From Acidimicrobiia bacterium (GTDB lineage Bacteria > Actinomycetota > Acidimicrobiia > Acidimicrobiales > Bin134), in assembly GCA_022819825.1 (NCBI GenBank), contig JAJEGM010000038.1:98799-162798 (forward strand): a DNA stretch of 64,000 bases, written 5' to 3'. The position numbers and the translations under genes are program-made. The notes under the pieces were generated by a model. The model saw only the letters and a list, made by a program, of their open reading frames with translations. It did no database searches and was not told the origin of the DNA. Below, in pieces: positions 62,906 to 64,000 of the stretch. Position 1 is the first letter of the stretch. The number at the start of each line of letters is the position of its first letter.

Positions 62906-63425
62906 GGTTCGTTCCTTGCTCGATGAGCACTGGCACCGGTCCCGAGTTGTCCAACAGCATCCACTCGTCAACTCTACCCATGTAGTGCTCACGCAGGTTT
63001 CGCAGTCCAGCGTCGAAGCGCCTGCGCACCACATCTTCAGGCACCTGATGGCCCCCCTGCCTCACCCGCTCCGCTACCCGCCGCACAGCCTCTTCGGGGC
63101 TGCCAAGGCTCAGATACACCAGCACTACTGCATAGCCGTCACGCCGCCACCGATCTATGCGTTTCAAGTAGCTACGGCCCGCCAAGGTGGTCTCGAAAGC
63201 GAAGCTGCGCCCCTGGGCAGCCAGACGGTTGATCTCGGCCAGCATCAGCCGGCCGGCAGCGGCTTCCACACCGGTACCGCGATCAAGCGGCGACAACCCA
63301 GCAGCAATGAGATCGGCGTTGACGAAGTGCAGACCGGGCACCTCGCCCTGCAGATGCCTCATCGCAAACGTGGTCTTACCCGCACCGTTTGGGCCAGCGA
63401 TCACGAAGATCTGCTTATCGGCCAT
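62898..63425 (-). CDS. Zeta-toxin-like P-loop kinase
   Basis: 175 residues. Walker A GPNGAGKTT at 11-19, substrate loop NADLIAAGLSP and catalytic-type FETTLAGRSYL, similar to zeta toxins that phosphorylate UDP-sugar nucleotides. Shorter than epsilon/zeta zeta proteins (about 280), but of the size of chromosomal zeta-like (AAA_33) proteins. Paired with the small 80-residue gene downstream. Confidence 0.8.
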   Translation of the reverse strand: MADKQIFVIAGPNGAGKTTFAMRHLQGEVPGLHFVNADLIAAGLSPLDRGTGVEAAAGRLMLAEINRLAAQGRSFAFETTLAGRSYLKRIDRWRRDGYAVVLVYLSLGSPEEAVRRVAERVRQGGHQVPEDVVRRRFDAGLRNLREHYMGRVDEWMLLDNSGPVPVLIEQGTNRD

Positions 63426-63683
63426 GCAAGAACACGATAGGCGGCTCTAAGGGGGTCCGTGGCCAGCGATTTTCGCCACCCGGCCGGAATCACCTTTACT
63501 TGCTGTCAGCGAGGATGGACTCGGCTATATTGGTCTCAATCCTCCCCGTCTGGCCTGCAATGCAGGGCATGGCGGGGGTTTATCTTTTGGAGCCAGGCTT
63601 CACCGAGGGCAACTGGTGTCTGGGATTGGTCACGAGATGTCCTCCTGGCCCATCGAGTGTCGAATGGCTCGAAGCAAGTCCAC

Positions 63684-64000
63684 CTACCCCTGGGCGAAGC
63701 GGGTGATGAAGCGGTGGACTTGGTCTGGGGTGTTGCCGGGCCAGAAGGCGTGGAGCAGCCAGGTTGCCCCGGCCTCTGCGAATGGCGCGGTGTCGATGCT
63801 GGGGTGGGCCGGGCAGGCGAAGTCGAACCCCTCGAGCGAGCCCCGCTGTTCGAACACGGCGTCGACGATGCGCTTGAAGCCCTCGACGTCGGTGTCGATC
63901 GGATAGATGCCGTCATAGTGCGCTGCTCGTCGAGCCGGGGCCAAAGACCCATGGGCGCAGCCGAACCAGATGGGGATGCGGCGGCGCCGGCCGTGGAGGC
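63684..64000 (-). CDS. LLM-class flavin-dependent oxidoreductase, C-terminal part
   Basis: The last 105 codons of a gene running off the right edge. PIWFGCAHGSLAPARRAAHYDG matches the C-terminal barrel of LLM enzymes, followed by the FEQRGSLEGFDF and HAFWPGNTPDQV segments. The start is outside the window, so cofactor preference cannot be judged. Stop at 63684, with a 258-nt gene-free stretch upstream of the zeta-like operon. Confidence 0.75.
   Translation of the reverse strand, partial: LHGRRRRIPIWFGCAHGSLAPARRAAHYDGIYPIDTDVEGFKRIVDAVFEQRGSLEGFDFACPAHPSIDTAPFAEAGATWLLHAFWPGNTPDQVHRFITRFAQG

Noticed and set aside
63544..63588. CCCCG/CGGGG hairpin followed by a T-rich stretch, plus orientation
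   Set aside because: No plus-strand gene ends upstream of it, and the inner stem has only a 1-nt loop, so a functional terminator is doubtful.

Overview
The window is a gene-dense, high-GC bacterial chromosome segment. It carries about 58 protein genes, three tRNA genes and very few gaps. Frequent GTG/TTG starts, ATGA/GTGA stop-start overlaps, a CarD regulator, several luciferase-like (LLM) flavin/F420 oxidoreductases, many short-chain dehydrogenases (SDRs) and acyl-CoA enzymes suggest an actinobacterium, probably an uncultivated Acidimicrobiia-type lineage. This placement is inferred from gene content only. No rRNA, phage, transposase or CRISPR array was seen.

Layout. 1-12 kb holds envelope and housekeeping genes: a partial PAP2-type protein, a YbhN-like flippase-fold protein, a ThDP enzyme, the TldD/TldE protease pair, UppP, a SAF-domain protein, MTA phosphorylase, an FmdB-type zinc ribbon, PlsY, and molybdenum cofactor genes moeA, moaA and moaC. 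12-34 kb starts with tRNA-Ala and continues as a catabolic region of SDRs, acyl-CoA dehydrogenase, thiolase, enoyl-CoA hydratase, acyl-CoA synthetase, CoA-transferase, methyltransferases and MFS/VIT1 transporters. It also contains RsgA and a membrane-anchored sulfite-oxidase-type molybdoenzyme, which would consume the cofactor made nearby. 34-37 kb contains the most interesting locus, a gene interrupted by an in-frame TGA that reads through as a UGSC-family selenoprotein. It is followed by a conserved gene of unknown function and diverges from a possible Fe(II)/2-oxoglutarate oxygenase. 37-42.7 kb is a peptide/nickel-type ABC importer with two tandem paralogous binding proteins and two permeases but no ATPase. 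42.7-46.8 kb is the operon cp-ATP-grasp, alpha-E, transglutaminase (with a C-terminal poly-Gln tail), preceded by tRNA-Pro and carD. 47-57.7 kb holds mixed metabolic genes: DUF429, glutaminyl cyclase, acyl-CoA dehydrogenase, sulfotransferase, prolyl iminopeptidase, two LLM enzymes, an HSL-type esterase and an MFS exporter.

57.7-63.4 kb is accessory in character: an AAA/DUF4143 ATPase behind a 23-bp tandem repeat, HicB- and HigA-like antitoxins without toxins, a LEM-3-type GIY-YIG protein, an AlkB-like dioxygenase, a DUF2442/DUF2384 pair and a zeta-toxin-like kinase overlapping a small partner. The window ends inside another LLM oxidoreductase.

The main result is the selenoprotein. Reading TGA at codon 100 as selenocysteine joins two apparently separate short ORFs in one frame and creates the motif Sec-Gly-Ser-Cys. 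A 7-bp hairpin starts 11 nt after the TGA, as expected for a bacterial SECIS element.
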